Positions 18,136 to 27,290 of a DNA stretch of 64,000 nt are shown here, piece after piece. The number at the start of each line of letters is the position of its first letter. The stretch's first letter is position 1. The stretch covers positions 62,001 through 126,000 of the forward strand of contig NZ_CALGPC010000011.1 in assembly GCF_937960835.1 (NCBI RefSeq), written 5' to 3'. Source of the DNA: an uncultured Ferrovibrio sp. (GTDB lineage Bacteria; Pseudomonadota; Alphaproteobacteria; Ferrovibrionales; Ferrovibrionaceae). The notes beneath the pieces are model-generated. The model was not told the origin of the DNA, did no database searches, and saw only the letters and a list, made by a program, of their open reading frames with translations. The position numbers were made by a program, and so were the translations under genes.

Positions 18136-18597
18136 TTAAGCCGTCTTCTGGGCGCGGCCGGCTTCGATCTGATCGATAGCCTTCACCACGGCCTCAAAAG
18201 GCAGCATCACCGCGTTGTGCCGCGCCTTATGGTCGCGCACCGGCACCAGCACTTCCAGGTCGGTAAAGGCGCCACCTGCGAAATCGGCGCCCGGCGGCGG
18301 GCCGTTTTCCTTCAGCATGGCCCGCATGATCCGTGCCAGTTCGCGCAAGGTGGTTGTATCCTGGCCGACCACATGCTGCCCCAGGATGGACGCTGCCGCC
18401 TGGCCCAGGGCGCAGGCGCGTACCTGCTGGCCATAGCCGGTCACCCGCCCATCCGCCAGTTTAAGGTCGACCGTGATCCGGCTGCCGCAGAGCGGACTGT
18501 GATGCGTGACCGTGGCATCGGCATCCGGCAGACGCTCGGTCTGGCCGATATGTGCCGCAAAACCAAGAATTTTCTCGTTATAGAGGGCATTCAGCAT
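18136..18597 (-). CDS. IscU/SufU-like iron-sulfur scaffold protein
   Basis: About 153 residues. [15 protein letters not shown] begins like NifU-N/IscU proteins; ligands are Cys in [14 protein letters not shown] and Cys in [15 protein letters not shown] third cysteine of classical IscU is not obvious near the C-terminus, so it is the divergent alphaproteobacterial scaffold type. It converges on sufE with an 11-nt gap and diverges from hisI. Confidence 0.85.
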   Translation of the reverse strand: MLNALYNEKILGFAAHIGQTERLPDADATVTHHSPLCGSRITVDLKLADGRVTGYGQQVRACALGQAAASILGQHVVGQDTTTLRELARIMRAMLKENGPPPGADFAGGAFTDLEVLVPVRDHKARHNAVMLPFEAVVKAIDQIEAGRAQKTA

Positions 18598-18713
18598 GGG
18601 GGCTCCTGGCGGCTCCGCTTGATGCACAGGCCACCCGACGATATATAACGGCCCATCTTTCAAGAGCAATCCAGGAACTGCGGCCCGCCGCACGGTCCCG
18701 GCAGGAGAGTTTC

Positions 18714-19181
18714 ATGTTCGCCAAGCGCATCAGCGTCGAGCAGGTTGAAGAAGGTAACGAACTGGCACCGAAATTCGACGCCGAAGGCCTGCTGCCCTGC
18801 GTCACCACCCAGGCCGATACCGGCGAAGTGCTGATGCTCGGCTATATGAATGCCGAGGCGCTGAAACGTACCATTGAGACCGGCGAGGCCCATTACTATA
18901 GCCGCAGCCGCAAAGTGCTTTGGCACAAGGGCGCGACTTCGGGCCTGGTGCAGAAGGTGGTCGAGATGCGCATCGACGACGACCAGGACGCTGTCTGGCT
19001 GCGCGTGCGCATTCCGGGCGATGCCTCCTGCCATGTCGGCTACCGCTCCTGCTTCTACCGCTCCGTGCCTGTTGGCAAAGCTGTCGGCGATCAGCCGGTG
19101 GAACTGGTCTTCGAGGAGAAGGAAAAGACCTTCGATCCGAAGGCCGTCTACGGCGACGCGCCCAATCCGACGATCCTCTGA
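18714..19181 (+). CDS. hisI: Phosphoribosyl-AMP cyclohydrolase
   Basis: A 155-residue single-domain HisI, the third step of histidine biosynthesis, opening the adenine ring of phosphoribosyl-[30 protein letters not shown] and the zinc-binding [11 protein letters not shown] are diagnostic. No HisE pyrophosphohydrolase domain is fused. The CAGGAGAG ribosome site at 18701-18708 supports ATG 18714. Confidence 0.95.
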   Translation: MFAKRISVEQVEEGNELAPKFDAEGLLPCVTTQADTGEVLMLGYMNAEALKRTIETGEAHYYSRSRKVLWHKGATSGLVQKVVEMRIDDDQDAVWLRVRIPGDASCHVGYRSCFYRSVPVGKAVGDQPVELVFEEKEKTFDPKAVYGDAPNPTIL

Positions 19182-19226
19182 TCGGGGTCCGAATTCGGAC
19201 CGCGAGCGGATTCCACGCCGTTCGCG

Positions 19227-20498
19227 CTAAAGCCCCAGGCTGCTATAGGGATAGAAGCGGACGATATCGCCGGGTTCCAGTTTAAGCAGGTCTTCCGGCA
19301 ATTCGATCAATCCGTCGGTTCGCGTCAGCGAGGTGATTACGCCTGCACCGTCGACGGGATATTTCTCCGCCCGCCATCCCCCGGACTTGTCTTCGCATAG
19401 CGACACGCGCACCCATTCACGGCGGTCGCCCTTCTTCTTGTAGGAGAAACCTGACGCGACCGGAAAGCTGCGCAGTGCTTCCGGGCGCGCGCCGCCTAAA
19501 CGCTGCAGCAGCGGCCGTGCGAAGAAGCAGAACGTCAGCAGCGCGGCGACCGGATTTCCAGGCAGGCCAAAGAACGGAACTTTCCCGATCTGCCCCAGCG
19601 CCACGGGACGGCCCGGCTTGATCGCCAGACGCCAGAAATGCAGCGTCCCACCGGCCGCCTCAATCGCCGCCTTGACATGGTCTTCATCGCCGGTCGACAC
19701 GCCGCCCGAACTGACCACGGCATCATGGCGGCTCGCGGCGTCGGCAAATATCTTGATCAGATGATCGCGCGTATCGGGCTGAATCCCGAGATCGGTCACG
19801 TCGCAGCCGGCAGTGCGCAGCAACGCCGATAGCAGCGGACGATTGGCATCGTAAATGCCACCCTCCGGAAGCGGCGCGCCGGCATCGTGAACCTCGTCGC
19901 CAGTTGAGAGCAGCGCCACCTTCAGCGGCCTATGCACTGGCAGAGCGGCATAACCACTGGCAGCCGCCAGCGCGAGATCGGCCGCCGAAAGAATGCGGCC
20001 TTCGTCCAGCACGGTCTTGCCGGTTTCGATATCCTCACCAGCCAGACGGCGGTTCGCGCCGCGCTTGATGCCCGGGCGGATCACGACATGATCACCATCG
20101 AGGGTGCAATCTTCCTGCATCATGACGGTATCCGGACCGCCATTCGCCCCGCCCGGCATCACGGCACCCGTCAGGACGCGCACCGCCGTGCCGCGCGGCT
20201 GCGGACCGGGGAAAGGATGACCGGCGGCAGCGCGGCCGATCACCGGCAGCCGCGTCTCGGCATCCGGCGACAGATCGTCGAAATAAACCGCATATCCATC
20301 GACGGCCGAATTATCGCGCGGCGGCACCGACACCTTGGCCGCCAGCGCCTGCGCCAGGGCCCGCCCGTGGCACTCATTGAGCGGCAGGCTTTCAACCGCC
20401 GTGACCGGCACCAGCCGCTGCGCCAGATCTGCCAGCGCAACGTCCAGGCGGGTCAGGCTGCCGCCATGCGCGAAGCAATCGTCACTGAGCTGCGCCAC
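19227..20498 (-). CDS. moeA: Molybdopterin molybdenumtransferase MoeA
   Basis: About 423 residues. Motifs are PPRDNSAVDGYAV, TGAVMPGGAN, SSGGVSTGDEDHVK, and GLPGNPVAALLTF. It inserts molybdenum into molybdopterin-AMP. I prefer the GTG at 20498 (protein AQLSDDCFAHGG, as in other MoeA N-termini) over ATG 20522; either overlaps mobB by a few to 40 nt. It follows mobB and serves the formate dehydrogenase encoded nearby. Confidence 0.92.
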   Translation of the reverse strand: MAQLSDDCFAHGGSLTRLDVALADLAQRLVPVTAVESLPLNECHGRALAQALAAKVSVPPRDNSAVDGYAVYFDDLSPDAETRLPVIGRAAAGHPFPGPQPRGTAVRVLTGAVMPGGANGGPDTVMMQEDCTLDGDHVVIRPGIKRGANRRLAGEDIETGKTVLDEGRILSAADLALAAASGYAALPVHRPLKVALLSTGDEVHDAGAPLPEGGIYDANRPLLSALLRTAGCDVTDLGIQPDTRDHLIKIFADAASRHDAVVSSGGVSTGDEDHVKAAIEAAGGTLHFWRLAIKPGRPVALGQIGKVPFFGLPGNPVAALLTFCFFARPLLQRLGGARPEALRSFPVASGFSYKKKGDRREWVRVSLCEDKSGGWRAEKYPVDGAGVITSLTRTDGLIELPEDLLKLEPGDIVRFYPYSSLGL

Positions 20499-21015
20499 GA
20501 CGCGTCTTTTCCTCTGCTGCATCCAGGCCCATCCAGGCCAGGATGAATTCGGCAATCTGCTGCGGCCGGCTGGCATCAAGAACCGGCACGGGCAGTCCCG
20601 CAATCGGTCCGTCGCTGGCCACTGCGATGACATATGGATCGTCCGGCTGCAGCATCGGTTTGCCGACCGACTGGCGCCAGACCTCGATCTTGGGATGGGC
20701 TTCCTTCTTGAAGCCTTCAACCAGCACCAGATCGACCGGGGCAAGCCGCGCCAGCAGCTCATTCAAGCTCGGCTCCGGATCGCCGCGATGCTCATGCAGC
20801 AGTGCAAATCGCTTGGCTGAGCTGATCAGCACCTCGGTCGCGCCCGCCTCCCGGTGGCGATACGAATCCTTTCCCGGCTGATCCACATCGAATTCATGAT
20901 GCGCATGCTTGATCGTCGAGATGCGCAGGCCATGGGCGGTCAGCAGCGGGATCAGATCCGTGAGCAGCGTGGTCTTGCCCGAGCCGCTCCAGCCAGCGAT
21001 GCCAAGAACCTTCAT
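20482..21015 (-). CDS. mobB: Molybdopterin-guanine dinucleotide biosynthesis GTP-binding protein MobB
   Basis: A 177-residue P-loop protein: GIAGWSGSGKTTL at the N-terminus, TIKHAHHEFDVDQPGKDS, and VDLVLVEGFKKEAHPKIEV. MobB assists MobA in forming the bis-MGD cofactor. ATG 21015 overlaps the stop of the upstream ferredoxin gene (ATGA), so ferredoxin-mobB-moeA form one leftward operon. Confidence 0.93.
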   Translation of the reverse strand: MKVLGIAGWSGSGKTTLLTDLIPLLTAHGLRISTIKHAHHEFDVDQPGKDSYRHREAGATEVLISSAKRFALLHEHRGDPEPSLNELLARLAPVDLVLVEGFKKEAHPKIEVWRQSVGKPMLQPDDPYVIAVASDGPIAGLPVPVLDASRPQQIAEFILAWMGLDAAEEKTRRGAAQ

Positions 21016-23081
21016 GCCGGCTTTTTTCCTCCGGCATTCGTCTTGGGCAAATCGGCCGCAGGCGCCTCGCGCTCGGCGATGTAGTCGTCGGTGGTGCGCA
21101 CCATCGGACGCGGCGGGCCGGCATAGGGATCGATCTGGCTTTCGCTCTGGGCAATGATGCGGCAGTCGGCACACATGCGCAGCCGCTCGATCATCTCGCT
21201 TTTACCGAACATCCAATGCTTGCCTTCAAGCTGCGCCACGATCCGCTCGATTGAGGATTTGGTGCCGAAGGCTTTGCCGCAGCGCACGCAATGGAACGGC
21301 TCTTCTTCCTTGATGAGCCGCGCAACGCTTGAAGCTTCGGTGAAATTCACACGCGGCTCCAGCGCGATCACCTTCTCCGGGCAGGTATTCTTGCACAGCC
21401 CGCATTGCACGCAGGCATCCTCGGTGAAAGTCAGACGCGGCCGGTCCGGATCGTCGGACAGTGCGCCGGTCGGACAGGCGGAGACGCAGGACAGACACAA
21501 CGTGCAGCCGCCGACATCGATCCGGAGATTGCCGAAGGGCGCACCGGGCGGCAGCGCCACAGCATCCACCGGCTGAGGCGCCACCTTATGCAGATGGCGG
21601 AAGGCAAGACGCGCGAGATCGCGGCTGCGCCCCATCGGCAGATAGCTGGCATTACTCGGCCCGTCGCGCCGCGGCAGCGCGGCCAAGGCGGCGGCAAGCT
21701 GGTCGGGATCGTCGGTTTCGATCAGGCCAACCCGGCCGCCCTCGAAGCCCAGGCCGACCAGGATGCTTTCCGTCAACGCCATCTGCTGCGCCAGCCCGCC
21801 GAGATCGTCCTTGGCTTTGGCCGGCGCCAGAACACGCACATCCGCCACGCCATAGGCAAAGGCAGAAGCAAAGAAGGACACGCCGCATTCGCTGACAGCA
21901 TGGACCGATAGCGGCAGCACCCGCGCCGGCAAACCATCGCCATAGCGCGCCAAGGCATCGATCAGCGGCGAGCCATGCTTGCCATTATGCACCAGCAGAA
22001 CCGCTTGCCGGCCACCGGCTTCATGATAGGCCAGCAGCAATGCACGCAGTTGCTCGGTCAGCGTTGCGGCAGGCGGCAGGCGATAATCCGCCGCACCGGT
22101 CGGGCAGACTGCGCCGCAATTGCCGCAACCGCCGCAGATATAGGGATCGATCACGACATGATCGCCTGCCGGAGTGATGGCGCCGGTCGGGCAGATATCC
22201 AGGCAGCGGGTGCAGCCTGTCCTGCGCGAACGGGAATGTGCGCAAAGCTCGGCATGGAAATCGACATAGACAGGCTTTTCGAATTCGCCCACCAGCTCGG
22301 CAGCATCGAACAAGGCGCGCTGCACCGCCGCCGGATCGTTCGGATCGGGCCGCAGATAGCCATCACGCTTCTCATGCGCAGAGAAAAGCGGCGTGCCGCC
22401 GGTCAGGTCGATGATGATGTCGCATTTCGAGGTGGCGCCGTTGCGGGGCGGACCGAAGATCAGGCTTTGCCGCGATGACGGCAGCGGCAGGGCATAATCG
22501 TCGATCACCAGTTCGAATGCGCCGAGATGGCCGCGCGCGGCAGCGATGCGGCCCTGCACGATCGGGATATCCATCAGCGGCTGTCCGGGAATATCCTTCG
22601 GCCGATCGAGCATGATCGTCACATCCAGGCGGCTGCTGAGCTGGCGTGCCGCAGCGATGGCCCGCTCGTCGCGCCCATAGATCAGGGCAATCCCCTGCGA
22701 TGTCATGGTCACGGCCGGCAGGCTGGCCGGCGGCATGGCGGCCGCGGCGATCAGAGCGGCGATCTTCGGCGTGGCTTCCGCAGCTTCGCTGGACCAGCCG
22801 GCGGTCTCGCGGATATTGACGTAGCTGACCGGCGTGGTGCTGCCGAGCTCTTCGCGCTGTTCCTCGAAGAGCGGACTTTCCTGCGTGCAGGCCACCGTCA
22901 GCGGCTGGCCGGCTTTCAGGGCGTCTTGAAAGCGTTTCAGCTCCGCCCGGCAGAGCTGCGTAGCGATGCCGTCCGGCCCGGCCGAGGCCGAAGCGCCGCA
23001 CGCCTTGGCCAGGCCTTCGGCGTCCAAGGGCATGGTCTTTTCACAGTTGCAGACGAGGACGCGGCGGCCGTCCAATTGCAT
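21012..23081 (-). CDS. Large multi-cluster 4Fe-4S protein of the formate dehydrogenase region
   Basis: A 689-residue cytoplasmic iron-sulfur protein. Four clear Cys clusters are present in order: CTRCLDICPTGAI and CGGCGNCGAVCPTGA near 290-330, then CTLCLSCVSACPTGAL and CVQCGLCKNTCPEKV near 530-580, followed by two CxxC pairs (CVRCGK, CADCR) near the C-terminus. Such proteins accompany formate dehydrogenases with DUF3305/DUF3306 in alphaproteobacteria; the electron partner is not established. It is translationally coupled to mobB. ATG 23081 is used; a GTG lies one codon upstream. Confidence 0.8.
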   Translation of the reverse strand: MQLDGRRVLVCNCEKTMPLDAEGLAKACGASASAGPDGIATQLCRAELKRFQDALKAGQPLTVACTQESPLFEEQREELGSTTPVSYVNIRETAGWSSEAAEATPKIAALIAAAAMPPASLPAVTMTSQGIALIYGRDERAIAAARQLSSRLDVTIMLDRPKDIPGQPLMDIPIVQGRIAAARGHLGAFELVIDDYALPLPSSRQSLIFGPPRNGATSKCDIIIDLTGGTPLFSAHEKRDGYLRPDPNDPAAVQRALFDAAELVGEFEKPVYVDFHAELCAHSRSRRTGCTRCLDICPTGAITPAGDHVVIDPYICGGCGNCGAVCPTGAADYRLPPAATLTEQLRALLLAYHEAGGRQAVLLVHNGKHGSPLIDALARYGDGLPARVLPLSVHAVSECGVSFFASAFAYGVADVRVLAPAKAKDDLGGLAQQMALTESILVGLGFEGGRVGLIETDDPDQLAAALAALPRRDGPSNASYLPMGRSRDLARLAFRHLHKVAPQPVDAVALPPGAPFGNLRIDVGGCTLCLSCVSACPTGALSDDPDRPRLTFTEDACVQCGLCKNTCPEKVIALEPRVNFTEASSVARLIKEEEPFHCVRCGKAFGTKSSIERIVAQLEGKHWMFGKSEMIERLRMCADCRIIAQSESQIDPYAGPPRPMVRTTDDYIAEREAPAADLPKTNAGGKKPA

Positions 23082-23164
23082 CACTATCCCACCCCGACAT
23101 TGGGCAAAAATACTAGTTGGACTATAGTGTTGCGAGGACGTGAAAGCCAGCCGGAGGGGCCAAG

Positions 23165-23575
23165 TTGCGCGCCGTTGTGATGACCGCGATCATGTTGATC
23201 GCCGCTGCAGGCCCACTGGCTACAGGCGCATCGCATGCCCAATCCTCCGCAGAAGCGCTTGAGCCGCCAAGCCTGGAGCGGGGTGCCGAGCTTTGGGGCA
23301 AATGCCGCGCCTGCCACACCCTCGAACCCCAGGGCCGGCACATGGTCGGCCCGCGTCTGCACAATCTTTTCGGCCGCAAAGCCGGCAGCCTGCCCGATTA
23401 CCGCTATTCCGAGGCGATGAAGCAGTCCGGGGTCGTCTGGACCGAGGAGACGCTGGACGCCTATCTCGCCGCGACCCAGGAATTCATGCCGGGCAGCAAG
23501 ATGTATGGCGGGCTGGCCATCGCCCAGGACCGGGTCGATCTGATTGCCTGGCTGAAGCAGCAGGCTGGCAAGTAG
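23165..23575 (+). CDS. Periplasmic class I c-type cytochrome
   Basis: A 136-residue protein with a signal peptide (about 1-26, ending ASHAQ) and one heme site C47-R-A-C50-H51. The axial methionine is probably M108 in EFMPGSKM. KGLVGPRLHNLFGRKAG-like spacing (VGPRLHNLFGRKAG) and YSEAMKQSG are typical of cytochrome c2-type electron carriers. The start is taken as TTG 23165 because a GGAGGGG site lies 6 nt upstream; ATG 23180 is an alternative. Confidence 0.88.
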   Translation: MRAVVMTAIMLIAAAGPLATGASHAQSSAEALEPPSLERGAELWGKCRACHTLEPQGRHMVGPRLHNLFGRKAGSLPDYRYSEAMKQSGVVWTEETLDAYLAATQEFMPGSKMYGGLAIAQDRVDLIAWLKQQAGK

Positions 23576-23641
23576 CGCTTCTCCCACCCTCTGAAAATCG
23601 GCTATAATCGAACTTAATCAAACGGTTGTTAGGGGAAGCCC

Positions 23642-23785
23642 ATGAAAGCCTTCATCGCCGGCATCGTCGCCGCCCTCGTGATCGCCATCGGCGCGGCTGT
23701 CATTCTGGAGAATATCAACCAGCCTGCCGAAATGGCCTTCACAACCCAGAGCGTCCGGGTGAGCGCGGAGAACCACCAGAACTGA
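23642..23785 (+). CDS. Small single-pass membrane protein
   Basis: A 47-residue ORF, shorter than usual gene-finder limits. ATG 23642 follows AGGGGAAG, and a TATAAT -10 hexamer lies at 23603-23608. Residues 4-24 (FIAGIVAALVIAIGAAVILEN) form one hydrophobic helix, and the polar tail is rich in Gln and Asn. It sits between the cytochrome c gene and the convergent WD40 gene. No family recognised; respiratory accessory peptide is only a guess. Confidence 0.6.
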   Translation: MKAFIAGIVAALVIAIGAAVILENINQPAEMAFTTQSVRVSAENHQN

Positions 23786-23805
23786 CGCCGGCGGCCATAA
23801 ACCGG

Positions 23806-24789
23806 TCAGGGTTTCGGCGGCACCGGTTCGCCGGTTTCCAGCGACCAGACCTTGATCACCATGTCATAGCCGCCCGAGATGGCGCGCTTGCCATCGGGGC
23901 TGAAGGCGACCGCCCATACCGGCTTTTCATGGCCGGCGAATTGCCGGGCCTGACGGCCTTCGCGCAGATCCCATAGCCGCATCATCTTGTCGCCACCGCC
24001 CGACAGCGCATAGCGTCCATCCGGCGAAACGGCGATCGCGGTGATGAAGGCGCCATGCCCCGTCAGGCTGCCGATCTCTCGCCTCTCGACCAGATCCCAG
24101 CGCTTGATGGCGCCATCCGTGCTACCGGTCAGCGCCGTCTTGCCATCGGGCATGACGGCAACCGCATTCACGCTGGCTTCATGACCGGTCAGCACGGCCA
24201 GCTCCTTGCCGCTGGCGACATCCCACAGACGCACCGTCTGGTCGTAGCCGACGGTCACGAGCTGCTTGTCGGCCATGGCGAAGGCGATCTGCATCACATT
24301 GGCCTCATGGCCTTCGAAGCTGCGCACCGGTTTGCCCGTCGATAAATCCCACAGCTTGGCAGTGCGGTCCCAGCTTGCCGATGCCAGCCAGCGGCCATCC
24401 CGGCTCAGCGCCAGACCGGCGATGTTGTTCACATGGCCGGTAAGACGGGCGGTCTCCTTGCCGGTAACAAGATCCCAGCGGATGATGGTGTGATCCCAGC
24501 TTCCCGACAGCGCGGTTTTGCCGTCCGGCAGAAACAGCACGGCGTTGACGCTGGCGGTATGGCCGTCGAGAACTTTCAGCTCCGTCTGCCTGGCGATATC
24601 CCATAGCCGGACAGTGTAATCCCAGCTGGCGGAGAGCAGCTGACGCCCATCGGGGGAGACGGCCACGCCATTCACCATGGCCCCGTGTCCCAGCATGTCG
24701 GCCTGGACCTGGGGGCTGGCAGCGGCGGCAGACAACCCCAGTATCAGCATCCCCAGTTTCAGAACTGAGGCGGCCAGCCGTCCGCCCAT
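23806..24789 (-). CDS. Secreted WD40 repeat protein
   Basis: About 327 residues: a signal peptide (MGGRLAASVLKLGMLILGL, cleavage near AAASPQ) followed by seven WD40 blades, each with GH..V..V..SPDG...S...D...WD spacing, which should close a beta-propeller. ATG 24789 has GGAGG 5-9 nt upstream. A periplasmic propeller next to a cytochrome c suggests a scaffold or electron-transfer accessory, but no direct evidence of the partner exists here. Confidence 0.85.
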   Translation of the reverse strand: MGGRLAASVLKLGMLILGLSAAAASPQVQADMLGHGAMVNGVAVSPDGRQLLSASWDYTVRLWDIARQTELKVLDGHTASVNAVLFLPDGKTALSGSWDHTIIRWDLVTGKETARLTGHVNNIAGLALSRDGRWLASASWDRTAKLWDLSTGKPVRSFEGHEANVMQIAFAMADKQLVTVGYDQTVRLWDVASGKELAVLTGHEASVNAVAVMPDGKTALTGSTDGAIKRWDLVERREIGSLTGHGAFITAIAVSPDGRYALSGGGDKMMRLWDLREGRQARQFAGHEKPVWAVAFSPDGKRAISGGYDMVIKVWSLETGEPVPPKP

Positions 24790-24982
24790 GGCATCCTCCA
24801 TCAGACAGGCCTCAATCTCATGCCGCATCTTGCCCCTTCGCAGCCGCAGCGCAACCAAATCCCGGCTGGAAGCGTTGTCAAATTCTGGCCATCTGGTAAT
24901 GGCAGGGAGGTTTATTCCAGCAGCCGGCACCCTAACTCTGTCGGCGTCCCCTGACGATCAACAACAACACAGGAGCAGGAGA

Positions 24983-25585
24983 ATGAGTGCCCCATTCCAA
25001 CTGAAACCCCTTCCCTTTGCAGAGGACGCGCTCAGCCCGGTCATCAACGCGCAGACCCTGGGCTTTCACCATGGCAAGCACCATGCAACCTATGTGAACA
25101 CCCTGAACAAGCTGCTGGAAAATGATCCGCTGAAGGACAGCAGCCTGGAGGAGATCGTCAAGGCGGCCCATGGCAAGCCGGAGAAGCAGGCGCTTTTCAA
25201 CAATGCCGGCCAGGTCTGGAACCATGACTTCTACTGGAACAGCCTGCGTCCCAATGGCGGCGGCAAGCCGACCGGCAAGATCGGCGATCTGATCAAGGAC
25301 AGCTTCGGCGATTACGACAAGTTCAAGAGCGAATTTGCCAACGCGGCCGTGACGCAGTTCGGCTCGGGCTGGGCCTGGCTGTGCGCCGAAGGCAACAAGC
25401 TCACCATCCGCAAGACGCCGAATGCGGAAAGCCCGCTGCATATGCCCGGCGTGAAGGCGCTGCTGACCATCGACGTGTGGGAGCATGCCTATTATCTGGA
25501 TTACCAGAACCGTCGCGTCGATTACGCCAATGCGGTGATCGACAAGCTGCTGAACTGGGAATTTGCGGAAAAGAACCTGGGCTGA
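24983..25585 (+). CDS. sodB: Superoxide dismutase, Fe/Mn family
   Basis: A 200-residue cytoplasmic enzyme. Metal ligands are the His of LGFHHGKHHATYV (first His pair), His in VWNHDFYWNS, and Asp/His in DVWEHAYYLDYQN. GSGWAWL is conserved. The Gln in NNAGQVWNHDF region and AGQ position are typical of iron-type enzymes. AGGAGCAGGAG precedes ATG 24983. Divergent from the WD40 gene; a strong bidirectional terminator follows. Confidence 0.95.
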   Translation: MSAPFQLKPLPFAEDALSPVINAQTLGFHHGKHHATYVNTLNKLLENDPLKDSSLEEIVKAAHGKPEKQALFNNAGQVWNHDFYWNSLRPNGGGKPTGKIGDLIKDSFGDYDKFKSEFANAAVTQFGSGWAWLCAEGNKLTIRKTPNAESPLHMPGVKALLTIDVWEHAYYLDYQNRRVDYANAVIDKLLNWEFAEKNLG

Positions 25586-25615
25586 GCGGCACGCTCATTC
25601 ATAGGATCAAAAAAG

Positions 25616-25644
25616 AGGGCGGTGGAAAAATCCACCGCCCTTTT
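25616..25644. terminator. Bidirectional intrinsic terminator
   Basis: An 11-bp perfect stem (25616-25626 with 25631-25641) with an AAAA loop, preceded by an A-run (25609-25614) and followed by TTTT. It ends the rightward sodB transcript and the leftward formate dehydrogenase operon, which converge here. Confidence 0.92.
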
Positions 25645-25680
25645 CATTTGTGTTCCTGTCTGCGTCAGATGCGCCTTTGA

Positions 25681-26649
25681 TCAGTCGTCGCCGGCGCCGC
25701 GGGCACGGACCTCCTGCACCCAAAGGCTGTGGTGCTCCTTGGCCCAGTTCAGGTCCACCTTGCCCGATCCCATGGCATCGAACGCGCCTTCCATGCCGAT
25801 CGAGCCGATGTAGATATGGGCCAGGATGATCGCCACCATCACCACGCCGGCGACGGCATGCACCAGCTGCGCGAGCTGCATGCCGGCGATATCGGTGACG
25901 TAGAAGGGGAACATCAGTATATAGCCGCTGACCGCCAGGGTCAGGGCGCCGATGACAACGAACCAGAAGATGACCTTCTGGCCGGCGTTGAACTTGCCGG
26001 CAGGCGGATGAACGCCCTTCTGCAGCAATCCGCCGCCCTGCTTGATCCAGGTGATGTCGATGGCATTGGGAAGATTGTGACGGATCCACAGGATCGCCAT
26101 CAGCAGCACGCCGAGTACGAAGGGGAAGCTGAGGAAGTTATGCGCCAGCTTGCCGAAGGTGGTCAGCGAGGCGAAGGCTTCCGGTCCGATGATCGGCAGC
26201 ACCACGGCGCGGCCGAACGACAGGTTCAGGCCGCTCAGCCCCAGAACGATGAAGCAGATCGCCGTCAGCCAATGGGCAAAACGCTCAGTGCCATTGAAGC
26301 GCTCGATGGTGCGGCCCGCAGGTCCGCTATCGATCTTGATGCGGCCTCGGATTGCCAGGAAGGCGGCCAGAACAACCACCGTCACAAGCAGCAGCCAGCC
26401 GCCGAAGGACTTCACCGGTCCTTCCAGCGTCTCGCGCCATTCCCGGCCCTGCGGCTGGATCAGCACGCTCGACTTGACATCGGGGATCGACACGCGGCCG
26501 GTGACCGGGCCGCCCTTGAGCTGCTGCAGCAGCGCAGCCTCGTCGGCCGGCACCTGCTGGGCGGCGGCCGGCTGCGGCGCGGCGAAAGCGATCATCACGC
26601 CGAGCGCCAAGACCGCCCAGATCGTGCGCTTGAGATGAAATAGGCGCAT
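25681..26649 (-). CDS. Formate dehydrogenase gamma subunit (cytochrome b556)
   Basis: A 322-residue membrane subunit. A signal peptide (about 1-30) is followed by four or five hydrophobic helices; heme-ligating His residues are expected in RFAHWLTAI, KLAHNFLSF and QLVHAVAGV with AHIYIGS. It transfers electrons from the beta subunit to quinone. An unusual extension with VSIPDVKSSVLIQP lies between signal and first helix, common in alphaproteobacterial FDH gamma. Last gene of the leftward FDH operon. Confidence 0.92.
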   Translation of the reverse strand: MRLFHLKRTIWAVLALGVMIAFAAPQPAAAQQVPADEAALLQQLKGGPVTGRVSIPDVKSSVLIQPQGREWRETLEGPVKSFGGWLLLVTVVVLAAFLAIRGRIKIDSGPAGRTIERFNGTERFAHWLTAICFIVLGLSGLNLSFGRAVVLPIIGPEAFASLTTFGKLAHNFLSFPFVLGVLLMAILWIRHNLPNAIDITWIKQGGGLLQKGVHPPAGKFNAGQKVIFWFVVIGALTLAVSGYILMFPFYVTDIAGMQLAQLVHAVAGVVMVAIILAHIYIGSIGMEGAFDAMGSGKVDLNWAKEHHSLWVQEVRARGAGDD

Positions 26650-26670
26650 TTCCTTCCCTCCTCGCTGCGA

Positions 26671-27267
26671 TCAGACCGAGCTGCCGGTCTTATAGGCGGT
26701 GGCCCAGCCCCAGGCGCCAGAGCCGTAACCACGGCGGGTGACGCGCTCCTTGTAAATCTGCGCGATCACGTCGCCGTCGCCGGCCAGCAGCGCCTTGGTC
26801 GAGCACATCTCGGCGCAGAGCGGCAGCTTGCCTTCGGCAAGACGGTTGGCGCCGTACTTGAGATACTCTTCCTTGGTGTTGTCGGCCTCGGGGCCGCCGG
26901 CACAGAAGGTGCACTTGTCCATCTTGCCGCGGCTGCCGAAATTGCCGACCTGCGGATATTGCGGCGCGCCGAACGGGCAGGCGTAGAAGCAATAGCCGCA
27001 GCCGATGCACAGGTCCTTGGAATGCAGGACCACGCCTTCCTCGGTCTTGTAGAAGCAGTCGACCGGGCAGACCGCCATGCAGGGCGCGTCTTCGCAATGC
27101 ATGCAGGCCATCGAGATCGAGCGTTCGCCCTTGGCGCCGTCATTCAGCGTGACCACGCGGCGGCGGTTGATGCCCCAGGGCACCTCATGCTCGTTCTTGC
27201 AGGCAGTGACGCAAGCGTTGCACTCGATGCAGCGCTCGGAGTCGCAGAGAAATTTCATACGAGCCAT
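26671..27267 (-). CDS. Formate dehydrogenase beta subunit (4Fe-4S)
   Basis: A 198-residue protein with four ferredoxin-like Cys groups: CIECNACVTACKNEH, CMHCEDAPCMAVCP, CIGCGYCFYACPFG and CTFC...LCAEMCSTKALLAGD. It passes electrons from the molybdenum subunit to the gamma subunit. No C-terminal membrane anchor helix is present, unlike E. coli FdnH, so it must be held by the gamma subunit. 23 nt after the alpha gene stop. Confidence 0.92.
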   Translation of the reverse strand: MARMKFLCDSERCIECNACVTACKNEHEVPWGINRRRVVTLNDGAKGERSISMACMHCEDAPCMAVCPVDCFYKTEEGVVLHSKDLCIGCGYCFYACPFGAPQYPQVGNFGSRGKMDKCTFCAGGPEADNTKEEYLKYGANRLAEGKLPLCAEMCSTKALLAGDGDVIAQIYKERVTRRGYGSGAWGWATAYKTGSSV

Positions 27268-27290
27268 TGTTCTATCTCCTTAGCCGCCGC

